Part shown: positions 1 through 5,366 of the stretch, piece after piece
Layout: each line of letters begins with the position of its first letter
Position numbering within the stretch: position 1 is the stretch's first letter
Source of the DNA: JBLNCE01 sp050260415
Lineage (GTDB): Bacteria > Bacillota > UBA4882 > JAAYXC01
DNA: 9,858 bases
Reading direction: 5' to 3'
Assembly: GCA_050260415.1 (NCBI GenBank)
Contig: JBLNCE010000126.1
Span: 1-9,858, forward strand
Position numbers and translations under genes: made by a program
The notes under the pieces: model-generated
Seen by the model: only the letters and a program-made list of their open reading frames with translations
The model's database searches: none
What the model was told of the DNA's origin: nothing

Positions 1-271
1 CGACGGCGGCGATAATCTCCGCCGTGGTCGTATCGACGATCCGGCCATCCAATGCCACTCTGGCCGTCGAGGCCTTGAGCCCCACACCGCCGACACCTAT
101 GTTCTTGTCGTCAACGGTGAACTCGGTCACTCTGCCGATGACGATGTACTTGACGCCTAGAATCTTGCCGATCTTGGCGGCGGAGGCGTTGTCCACGCGC
201 CCGCTGGCGCCGAAATTCTGTTCATTGACGACGGCCGCGATCTTCTCCCGTTCGACTATATCTTTGGATAA
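1..271 (-). pseudogene. CsgG/HfaB-family protein, 5'-truncated, runs off left edge
   Basis: The minus strand reads VEREKIAAVVNEQNFG, then SGRVDNASAAKIGKILGVKY and IVIGRVTEF. This is the hallmark block of the CsgG family (curli secretion channel and related secreted or lipoprotein components): a VERE-K-L...EQ segment followed by an AAKIGK-LG...VVG-VTEF segment. Family members normally have a signal peptide and roughly 50 more residues before this block. Here the frame is closed by a TGA at 274-272, only seven codons before the VERE motif, and there is no ATG, GTG or TTG between that stop and the motif. The first possible in-frame start is a GTG at 196-194, inside the conserved domain. A short ATG frame at 285-283 ends after nine codons in another phase. 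I infer a 5' deletion or a frameshift; an assembly error is also possible. The family call is fairly sure, the pseudogene call less so. The C-terminus lies outside the window. Confidence 0.6.
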
Positions 272-289
272 TCATAACAATCCATGCTA

Positions 290-318
290 ATTATAGCACA
301 AGACGGTGCCTTGAACAA
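290..318 (-). promoter_or_regulatory. Sigma-A-type promoter reading into the CsgG fragment
   Basis: On the minus strand, TTGTTC (318-313) is followed by a 17-bp spacer and a perfect TATAAT (295-290). The start point would fall near 283, only about 10 bp before the stop codon that closes the CsgG frame. The transcript would therefore have almost no leader and no visible ribosome binding site for the fragment. Confidence 0.55.
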
Positions 319-322
319 GCGC

Positions 323-350
323 GGCGGGGGATCGTGGCGGCGGGGGATCG
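323..350. repeat. Short tandem direct repeat, 16-bp period
   Basis: GGCGGGGGATCG occurs at 323-334 and again at 339-350. It lies between the CsgG-side promoter and the holin-gpr unit. No function is evident; it may be low-complexity GC-rich spacer. Confidence 0.5.
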
Positions 351-379
351 CATTTCCGGCGCGCGCGGGGGCAACCTAG
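350..379 (+). promoter_or_regulatory. Candidate forespore (sigma-F/G-like) promoter for the holin-gpr unit
   Basis: GCATT (350-354), a 17-bp spacer, then CAACCTA (372-378), preceded by GGGG. This resembles the sigma-G pattern (GYATA, about 17 bp, CANNNTA), and the GG before the -10 also partly fits sigma-F. No TTGACA/TATAAT pair is seen in this gap on the plus strand. The match is short and degenerate, so it is a candidate only; its weight comes from gpr being a known sigma-F/G target in Bacillus subtilis. Confidence 0.3.
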
Positions 380-419
380 GAGTGATGTCAAGTATGTATG
401 CTTTGGGGAGGGATCGACT

Positions 420-746
420 ATGCTCGCGACCATGATCCGTTTCGTGCTCTCCGCCCTGGTCCTCCTGTTCGTGGCGCTATTGGTACCCGGCTTTCGCGTG
501 GGCGGGCTCTTCGGCGCCTCGATCGCGGCCTTGGTCATCGCGGTCCTGGGCCAGTTGGCCCGCGTCTTTTTCGGCCGCGGCCTGTCGCCGCAGGGTAGGG
601 GCCTCGGAAGCTTCCTGGTCTCGGCCTTTATCATCTACCTGTCCCAGTTCATCGCCCCCGGCGTCAGGGCCAATTTGGTGGGAGCACTCCTGGCCGCGCT
701 CGCGATCGGCATTATCGATGCCTTTATCCCCACGGAATTGCGCTGA
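420..746 (+). CDS. Phage holin superfamily IV-like small membrane protein
   Basis: A 108-residue, very hydrophobic protein with four predicted membrane helices at about residues 7-23, 28-50, 62-78 and 85-103. The GLFGASIAALVIAVLG and ANLVGALLAALAIGIIDAFI stretches look like the two halves of the four-helix holin-like family (PF04020, superfamily IV). That family is found as chromosomal genes in many Bacillota and is not in itself evidence of a prophage. GGGGAGGG (406-413) lies about 6-7 bases before the ATG, which fixes this start over the internal Met at residue 5. The stop is 30 bp upstream of the gpr start with no terminator between, so the two are probably one operon. I infer a role in the developing spore membrane from that linkage; the biochemical role is unknown. 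Confidence 0.75.
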   Translation: MLATMIRFVLSALVLLFVALLVPGFRVGGLFGASIAALVIAVLGQLARVFFGRGLSPQGRGLGSFLVSAFIIYLSQFIAPGVRANLVGALLAALAIGIIDAFIPTELR

Positions 747-761
747 ATCGTGAAATCCAAC

Positions 762-768
762 GGGAGGT
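762..768 (+). promoter_or_regulatory. Ribosome binding site that sets the gpr start
   Basis: GGGAGGT ends 8 bases before the ATG at 777. An in-frame GTG at 750 lies upstream of this site and has no Shine-Dalgarno of its own, so the ATG is the better start. Confidence 0.75.
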
Positions 769-776
769 ATCACGGT

Positions 777-1745
777 ATGAAAACGGAATGGCAGGCGCGT
801 GGAATCAGAACGGATCTGGCCACGGAAGCGCACGAACTGGCCGGCGGTCCGGCCGGCCGGGAGATCCCCGGGGTGAAGGTGGAACAGCGCCAGGAGGAAG
901 GCAATACCATCACGAGGATCAAGATCGATAACGAAGAGGCAGGCCGCGTCATCGGGAAATTGCCGGGGCACTACGCCACGATCCAAGCCCCGGAGATTCA
1001 GAGCCGTAACCAGGATCAGATCGAGGCCATCGCCAAGATCCTGGCCGCCGAGATCGAAGGCTTCCTGAGCCGGCTCAACCTGAAAGACGATGACGGCTGT
1101 CTCGTGGCCGGCCTTGGCAACTGGTCATCGACGCCCGACAGCATCGGGCCGAAGGTGGTCAATGCGATCCTCGTCACGCGCCACCTCTGGAGTTTTTCAC
1201 CGCCGGAAAAGAGGGGAGGACTGCGTCCAGTATGCGCGATTGCCCCGGGGGTCCTCGGCATTACCGGCATCGAAACGGGTGAGATATTGCTGGGCTTGGT
1301 GCAGAGGGTCAAGCCCCGCTTCGTCGTGGCCATCGATGCGCTGGCCGCGCGCAATATCGCCCGCCTGGGCACCACCATCCAGCTCTCCGACACCGGGATC
1401 CACCCGGGGTCGGGTCTGGGCAACAACCGGGTCGGGATCACGCCGGGTTTCCTTGGCGTGCCGGTGATTGCCATCGGTGTGCCCACCGTGGTCTACGCCT
1501 CGACGATTGTGATCGACGCCCTGGACAAGCTTGCCTCGAGCCGCAAAGGCATGGTCGATCCCAGTATCGGCAACCGGCCGGACTATATCCGCGAGATGCT
1601 TGCGCCCGAGATGGGAGAACTCGTCGTTACACCGAAAGAGGTCGATGTCCTGGTCGAGGAAGTCGCCAAGGTGGTGGCGAGCAGCCTCAATATTGCGTTA
1701 CATCCGGGCGTCGGCCCGGATGAGGTCTTCCGCTACCTGCAATAA
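777..1745 (+). CDS. gpr: GPR, spore germination endopeptidase
   Basis: A 322-residue germination protease (MEROPS A25) that degrades small acid-soluble spore proteins when spores germinate. It is made as a zymogen in the forespore. Residues 10-17 read IRTDLATE, and cutting after Ala15 would match the known 15-residue propeptide removal of the Bacillus megaterium enzyme and the SASP cleavage consensus. The core motifs are present in order: GLGNWSSTPDSIGP, IAPGVLGITGIETGEI, AIDALAARN, TTIQLSDTGIHPGSGLGNNR and VPVIAIGVPTVV. The Asp in TPD and the Asp in IDAL correspond to the two acidic residues implicated in catalysis. Length is slightly under the Bacillus enzymes (about 370). It follows the holin-like gene by 30 bp. 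In B. subtilis and many relatives spoIIP comes next; here a nucleotidyltransferase does. Confidence 0.95.
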   Translation: MKTEWQARGIRTDLATEAHELAGGPAGREIPGVKVEQRQEEGNTITRIKIDNEEAGRVIGKLPGHYATIQAPEIQSRNQDQIEAIAKILAAEIEGFLSRLNLKDDDGCLVAGLGNWSSTPDSIGPKVVNAILVTRHLWSFSPPEKRGGLRPVCAIAPGVLGITGIETGEILLGLVQRVKPRFVVAIDALAARNIARLGTTIQLSDTGIHPGSGLGNNRVGITPGFLGVPVIAIGVPTVVYASTIVIDALDKLASSRKGMVDPSIGNRPDYIREMLAPEMGELVVTPKEVDVLVEEVAKVVASSLNIALHPGVGPDEVFRYLQ

Positions 1746-1801
1746 TCGGTATGATTCGCGTGCATCCGGCAGGAGCATGCGTCGCTCTGGCGAATAGAAT
1801 T

Positions 1802-1822
1802 TAGCGGTAATCGTTACTGCTA
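1802..1822 (+). promoter_or_regulatory. Hairpin between gpr and the nucleotidyltransferase gene
   Basis: TAGCGGTAA, loop TCG, then TTACTGCTA forms a 9-bp stem with one G-T pair. It sits 22 bp before the next ATG. No T-run follows, so it is not a typical terminator; it may be a leader structure or protein site. A TAGAAT (1795-1800) just upstream could be a -10 element, but I see no convincing -35 partner. Confidence 0.3.
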
Positions 1823-1844
1823 GGCCAGAGAGGGGACAAGCGGC

Positions 1845-2639
1845 ATGAATGCTCTGATTCTGGCGGGCGCCAGGAATGAGGGGCTTGAGCACGCGTTGCC
1901 ATCCGGCGCTTACCGCGCGGGTCTGGTGGTGGGCGGTCGCACCTTGCTGGAGTCGGCTCTGGCTGCATTGATCGGCCTGCCCGGCCTGGAGAAGATCGTT
2001 CTCGTGGGCGCGGCCGAATTGGTGCCGGATGCTTATCGCACGGCATTGGCGGAGATCGTGCCGCCGGGCGGGGACCTGTTGACCAACCTCGAGAAGGGGC
2101 TTGCCGCGCTGCCGCACGATGCGCCCGTGCTGGTGGCCGCTTCAGATATGCCGCTCCTGACCAAGGCGGCGCTGGGGGATTTCGTGGCCAAGTGCGCCGA
2201 ACGCGAGGCGGAGATCCACTACCCTATTATCCGGCGCGAGGTCTATGAGGCCGCCTACCCCGGTTCGAACCGGACTTATCTGCGCGTGCGCGACGGCGTA
2301 TTCACCGGCGGAAACATGGTGCTGCTCAGCTCCGCCACTTTCCACCGGTACAAGCACTTGATCGCCAAAGCGGTCGCCTGGCGCAAACAACCGCGACGGC
2401 TCGGACGCCTGCTGGGTTTCCGTTTCGTCCTCGGCCTTCTCGGCTGCCGGTACACGGTGGCGGAGATCGAGGCCAAGATCGGCTCATACCTTGGCTTGCG
2501 GGTAGCGGCGGTCGAGACGAGTTTCTCGGAGATCGGCTTCGACGTCGATACCGGCGCGGACGTACAATGGGTCGAGTTTTACTGGGGCGGCGCGACCGAG
2601 GGAGCGGCGCGAAATGAGCCGAATCTCGACGAGGAATGA
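1845..2639 (+). CDS. MobA/GlmU-like nucleotidyltransferase family protein
   Basis: A 264-residue protein with a nucleotide-sugar-transferase-like Rossmann fold. It opens with MNALILAGARNEG, a degenerate form of the LAGG-GTR-M nucleotide loop, followed by a GRTLLESALAAL helix. VLVAASDMPLLT (residues 95-106) carries the family's metal-binding Asp (D101), TGGNMVLL (154-161) lines the substrate side, and IGFDVDTGADV (230-240) supplies the second acidic cluster. Such enzymes join an NTP to a phosphorylated substrate; which one cannot be told here. The usual glycine-rich loop lacks its double Gly and the Lys that MobA and IspD use, so specificity or even activity is uncertain. GAGAGGGG (1828-1835) precedes the ATG. 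The next element is the pyr attenuator promoter, 22 bp after the stop, so it probably ends its own transcription unit or shares one with gpr. Confidence 0.75.
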   Translation: MNALILAGARNEGLEHALPSGAYRAGLVVGGRTLLESALAALIGLPGLEKIVLVGAAELVPDAYRTALAEIVPPGGDLLTNLEKGLAALPHDAPVLVAASDMPLLTKAALGDFVAKCAEREAEIHYPIIRREVYEAAYPGSNRTYLRVRDGVFTGGNMVLLSSATFHRYKHLIAKAVAWRKQPRRLGRLLGFRFVLGLLGCRYTVAEIEAKIGSYLGLRVAAVETSFSEIGFDVDTGADVQWVEFYWGGATEGAARNEPNLDEE

Positions 2640-2660
2640 CGAACCGGCTCGTTTTGCTTA

Positions 2661-2690
2661 TTGACATCGCTCCGGTGAAAGAGGTATGCT
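2661..2690 (+). promoter_or_regulatory. Sigma-A-type promoter for the uracil permease
   Basis: A consensus TTGACA (2661-2666), an 18-bp spacer and TATGCT (2685-2690). Transcription would start near 2697, just before the PyrR hairpin, leaving a leader of about 187 bases before the permease ATG. Confidence 0.65.
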
Positions 2691-2706
2691 CTTTTATAAG
2701 AAGGCT

Positions 2707-2741
2707 ACTCTTTAAGGCGGCCCCGCGAGGCCGACAAGAGT
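2707..2741 (+). promoter_or_regulatory. PyrR-binding hairpin (pyr attenuator anti-antiterminator)
   Basis: Upper stem CGGCC/GGCCG (2718-2722 with 2729-2733) closes a hexaloop CCGCGA, which fits the PyrR loop consensus CNGNGA. Below it is an asymmetric, purine-containing internal loop (2713-2717 opposite 2734-2735). A lower stem ACTCTT/AAGAGT (2707-2712 with 2736-2741) completes the fold. The order of loop, bulge and lower stem matches the known PyrR recognition element of Gram-positive pyr leaders (Rfam PyrR). In that system PyrR with bound UMP stabilises this hairpin and so allows the downstream terminator to form. Confidence 0.75.
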
Positions 2742-2758
2742 GCGCTCTTGGTGCACGG

Positions 2759-2793
2759 GCACCTCTTGGCAGAGTGGCAAGGGGTGTTTTTTT
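2759..2793 (+). terminator. Attenuator terminator of the uracil permease leader
   Basis: CACCTCTTG (2760-2768) pairs with CAAGGGGTG (2778-2786), a 9-bp stem with one G-T pair, followed by seven T (2787-2793). CAAGAG at 2735-2740 can instead pair with the terminator's left arm (CTCTTG, 2763-2768), giving the antiterminator form. This is the switch expected of a PyrR leader. Confidence 0.8.
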
Positions 2794-2883
2794 GTGCCGC
2801 CGGGTAGCCAAGGCGGGTCGTATGCGCCGATGTTGCGGCCTCGTGCGGATGCGGTTTGCCGCCAAAAATGAGGAGGTCGGCTG

Positions 2884-4221
2884 ATGGCTCAAGAGAAAGT
2901 GTCCCCAATGGTAACCGGCTACCTTCCCGACGACACCCCATCGGTCCTAAAGCTCATCTTCTTCGCCCTGCAGCAGGTCATCGTCATGTTCCCCGCCACG
3001 GTTATGGTCGCATTGCTCACCGGGTTTCATGTTTCAACGACCATCTTTGCCAGCGGCTTTGCTACCTTGTGCTTTATCCTGATAACCCGCAGGCGGATTC
3101 CTCTGTATTACGGCTCCAGTTTTTCGTATGTCGCCGCAATCGTTGCCATCACGGGCGTCAAAGGGCTTGGACAAATCGCGCCGGACTCCTTAATCTCCCA
3201 AGCGCAGTGCGGCATAATTGCTTCCGGTTTGGTTTCGATCGTGGCCGGTCTGGTCATCAACCGATTCGGCCAGGAAAAGATCCATAAGGTTCTGCCCCCG
3301 GTCGTCACCGGCAGCGTTGCGATTGTAATCGGTATTTCGCTGGCCAATGTGGCGATGATCGGCGCCGCCGCCAACTGGACGGCGGCTTTGGTCACCTTGG
3401 TGGCGACGATCTTTTTCTCGGTCTACTTGCGCGGAACCTGGGGCCAGCTTCCGGTGCTCTTCGGGGTTATCGCCGGATACATGACGGCTCTGCTCCAGAA
3501 AAGCATCGATTTTGGCGCCGTGGCCAGTGCGAAAATAATCACCGCCCCGCACTTCACGTTCCCAACCTGGAGCCCGGTGGCGATCTTGGCCATCATGCCG
3601 ATCGCGATCGCCACGATCCCCGAATCCACGGCGCACCTCTTCCAGATCGACCTGTATGTGAATAACTTGGCGCGGAAGCTCGGGCGCAAGAAGGAATATC
3701 CCATCGCCGGGCTGCTCGGCACCAACCTAATCGGAGACGGCATAGGAGATATCGTCGCCGGGGCCATGGGTGGACCCGCCGGGACCAATTACGGCGAGAA
3801 TAACAGCGTGATGACCATCAGCCGCAACTTCTCGGTGTCGGTGTTGATGCTGGCGGCTTTTATCGCCATGGGCCTGGCTTTCCTCGGCAAACTGGCGGCC
3901 GTGGTCAATACAATACCGGGCGCCGTCATCGGCGGAGTTTCGATCTATCTCTTCGGGGTGATCGGCGTTCAAGGCGTGGCCTTGATGATTGCCGAGAAGG
4001 TGGACGTGTTCTCTCCCCGCACTTTGGCGGTGGCCGCCACCATCCTGGTAATCGGTATCGGCGGCACTTTTGCCTTCCCAAACGGCATGATCCCGGCCTT
4101 TGGCATTAAGTTGCCCGCCATCGCCACCGCGGCCATCGTGGGTATCGTGCTCAACCTGATCTTTGAACTCATCCCTGCCGCCGCAAGCAAGGCGGAGCGG
4201 ACACCGTCCGTGACCGCCTAG
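2884..4221 (+). CDS. uraA: NCS2 uracil permease (UraA-like)
   Basis: A 445-residue inner-membrane protein with about 14 hydrophobic segments, the normal size for NCS2 nucleobase:proton symporters. Family motifs are clear: QQVIVMFPATVMVALLTG near the start, YYGSSFSY (76-82), AIATIPESTAH (241-251), GDGIGDIVAGAMGGPAGTNY (284-303) and GENNS after it. Glu247 and His251 align in spacing with Glu241 and His245 of Escherichia coli UraA, and Glu305 with Glu290, the uracil-contacting residues. The substrate assignment is reinforced by the PyrR attenuator in its leader, because that control is used for pyrimidine genes; a xanthine or uric acid substrate would not be expected to have it. AGGAGGT (2871-2877) precedes the ATG by 6 bases. 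It is a single-gene unit that ends in the hairpin at 4242-4269. Confidence 0.88.
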   Translation: MAQEKVSPMVTGYLPDDTPSVLKLIFFALQQVIVMFPATVMVALLTGFHVSTTIFASGFATLCFILITRRRIPLYYGSSFSYVAAIVAITGVKGLGQIAPDSLISQAQCGIIASGLVSIVAGLVINRFGQEKIHKVLPPVVTGSVAIVIGISLANVAMIGAAANWTAALVTLVATIFFSVYLRGTWGQLPVLFGVIAGYMTALLQKSIDFGAVASAKIITAPHFTFPTWSPVAILAIMPIAIATIPESTAHLFQIDLYVNNLARKLGRKKEYPIAGLLGTNLIGDGIGDIVAGAMGGPAGTNYGENNSVMTISRNFSVSVLMLAAFIAMGLAFLGKLAAVVNTIPGAVIGGVSIYLFGVIGVQGVALMIAEKVDVFSPRTLAVAATILVIGIGGTFAFPNGMIPAFGIKLPAIATAAIVGIVLNLIFELIPAAASKAERTPSVTA

Positions 4222-4241
4222 GGAGAAAGCATGCACAACCG

Positions 4242-4269
4242 GAGAGCCCGGCACGCCGGGCTCTCTTTT
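4242..4269 (+). terminator. Intrinsic terminator after the uracil permease
   Basis: GAGAGCCCGGC and GCCGGGCTCTC form a perfect 11-bp inverted repeat around AC (4242-4265), followed by TTTT. It is 20 bp past the permease stop. On the minus strand no T-run follows, so it is probably not an efficient terminator for the converging slipin gene. The rest of the gap 4270-4369 shows nothing I can identify. Confidence 0.85.
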
Positions 4270-4369
4270 CACGCACGTACAAATCCGCCTGCAAGATGCG
4301 ATCCGCCAGTCTCTTCTCCGCGCCTCCGCGGGGGATGATGCCTTTCACGAGGGTACGAACACGGTTCCC

Positions 4370-5275
4370 TCAAGACTCCGCCTTTTTCGCGAAGAATTTC
4401 AAGAGCTCGATGGGCAGCGGGAAGAGAACCGTCGAGTTTTTCTCGATCGCGATCTCGGACAGGGTCTGCAGGTATCGAAGCTGGATGGCGGCGGGCTGTT
4501 CGCCGATCACCTTGGCCGCGGCGGTCAGCTTCTCGGAAGCCTGGAATTCGCCGTCGGCCGCGATGACTTTGGCCCGGCGCTCGCGTTCGGCCTCCGCCTG
4601 CTTGGCCATGGCCCGTTTCATGCTCTCCGGCAGTTCCACGGCCTTGATCTCCACGGCCGAAACCTTGACCCCCCATGGATCGGTGGCCTCGTCCAGGAGT
4701 TTCCGGAGGATGTCGTTCAGTTCCGAGCGCTTGGAGAGCATCTCATCCAGATCGTGCTGGCCGAGGACCGAGCGCAGGATCGTCTGGCCGAGCAAGGAGG
4801 TGCTCTTGACGTAGTCCGCCACCTTGATGACCGCCAGGATCGGATCGAAGATGTTGAAGTAGACCACGGCGTCGACGAGAATGGGGACATTGTCCTTGGT
4901 GATGACTTCCTGCTTGGGCACGTCGATGGTAAAGGTACGCAGATCGATGCGGCGCACGACGTCGATGCCCATCGGGAACATGAGATTCAGCCCGGGTCCG
5001 AGCAACGCTTTCTGGCGGCCGAACCGGAAGAGCACGCCGCGTTCGTATTCGTTAATGATCCTTACCATGCTCGGCAGGGCGAGGAGCGGTACGACCAGCA
5101 GGAGATAGCCCAACGGGTAGCCGGCCACGGCATTGGTGTAGGCGAAATACCCCCAGACCGCGCCGGTGGCAATCAGGAACGCCAGAATCGTGCTGGCTTT
5201 CTTGGCCAGGGCGAGCAGCACCCAGAGGATCCACCAGGCCGCCGCCAGAAAGAAGAGGATGAGCGCCAGGTTCAC
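4370..5275 (-). CDS. Slipin (stomatin-like SPFH/band 7 membrane protein)
   Basis: A 301-residue SPFH protein. Three hydrophobic segments (about residues 5-23, 28-47 and 54-70) precede the domain, which begins RIINEYERGVLFRFGR and runs to about 240. The slipin signature is intact: VSAVEIKAVELPESMKRAMA, then KQAEAERERRAKVIAADGE, a coiled-coil region, and the C-terminal STVLFPLPIELL. Slipins oligomerise at the cytoplasmic side of the membrane and organise membrane domains or proteolysis. Usual bacterial members have one or two N-terminal membrane segments, so this N-terminus is long. Start: GTG at 5275-5273 with GGAGGTG (5290-5284) 8 bases upstream. Many bacterial slipins are paired with an NfeD protease-like partner; none is adjacent here. 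It diverges from the diguanylate cyclase gene and converges on the permease. Confidence 0.9.
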   Translation of the reverse strand: MNLALILFFLAAAWWILWVLLALAKKASTILAFLIATGAVWGYFAYTNAVAGYPLGYLLLVVPLLALPSMVRIINEYERGVLFRFGRQKALLGPGLNLMFPMGIDVVRRIDLRTFTIDVPKQEVITKDNVPILVDAVVYFNIFDPILAVIKVADYVKSTSLLGQTILRSVLGQHDLDEMLSKRSELNDILRKLLDEATDPWGVKVSAVEIKAVELPESMKRAMAKQAEAERERRAKVIAADGEFQASEKLTAAAKVIGEQPAAIQLRYLQTLSEIAIEKNSTVLFPLPIELLKFFAKKAES

Positions 5276-5323
5276 TCTGAAAACACCTCCGTTTTTTCAT
5301 CGATCCCGAATTTCGCAAGTTCC

Positions 5324-5335
5324 TAGAGATCTCTA
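5324..5335. promoter_or_regulatory. 12-bp perfect palindrome between slipin and cyclase genes
   Basis: TAGAGATCTCTA is fully self-complementary. It lies in the 91-bp divergent gap, 49 bp upstream of the slipin start and 32 bp upstream of the cyclase ATG. The position would suit an operator shared by both genes, but no regulator can be named and neither flanking promoter is clear. Confidence 0.35.
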
Positions 5336-5366
5336 CGCTTTATGGAAGAAAAAGTTGCTCTTGCCC

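Noticed and set aside
420..746. Prophage remnant suggested by the holin-like gene
   Set aside because: No integrase, lysin, structural genes or attachment repeats nearby; this family is common as ordinary chromosomal genes.
1702..1721. Perfect 8-bp inverted repeat ATCCGGGC/GCCCGGAT at the end of gpr
   Set aside because: It lies inside the coding sequence, encodes the conserved-looking PGVGPDE segment, and has no T-run, so it is probably not a terminator.
2636..2884. An 82-codon frame joining the nucleotidyltransferase and permease genes, overlapping both by an ATGA and a TGATG
   Set aside because: The overlaps look like translational coupling, but the frame runs through the promoter, the PyrR hairpin and the terminator. 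Its product is Arg- and Cys-rich with no family-like features and it has no good ribosome binding site.
4170..4348. A short minus-strand GTG frame downstream of the slipin gene
   Set aside because: No ribosome binding site, antisense to the end of the permease gene and its terminator, and no recognisable protein features.
5166..5366. Upstream extension of the cyclase reading frame
   Set aside because: It would overlap the start of the slipin gene on the other strand by 110 bp and has no ribosome binding site or domain similarity; ATG at 5367 is kept.
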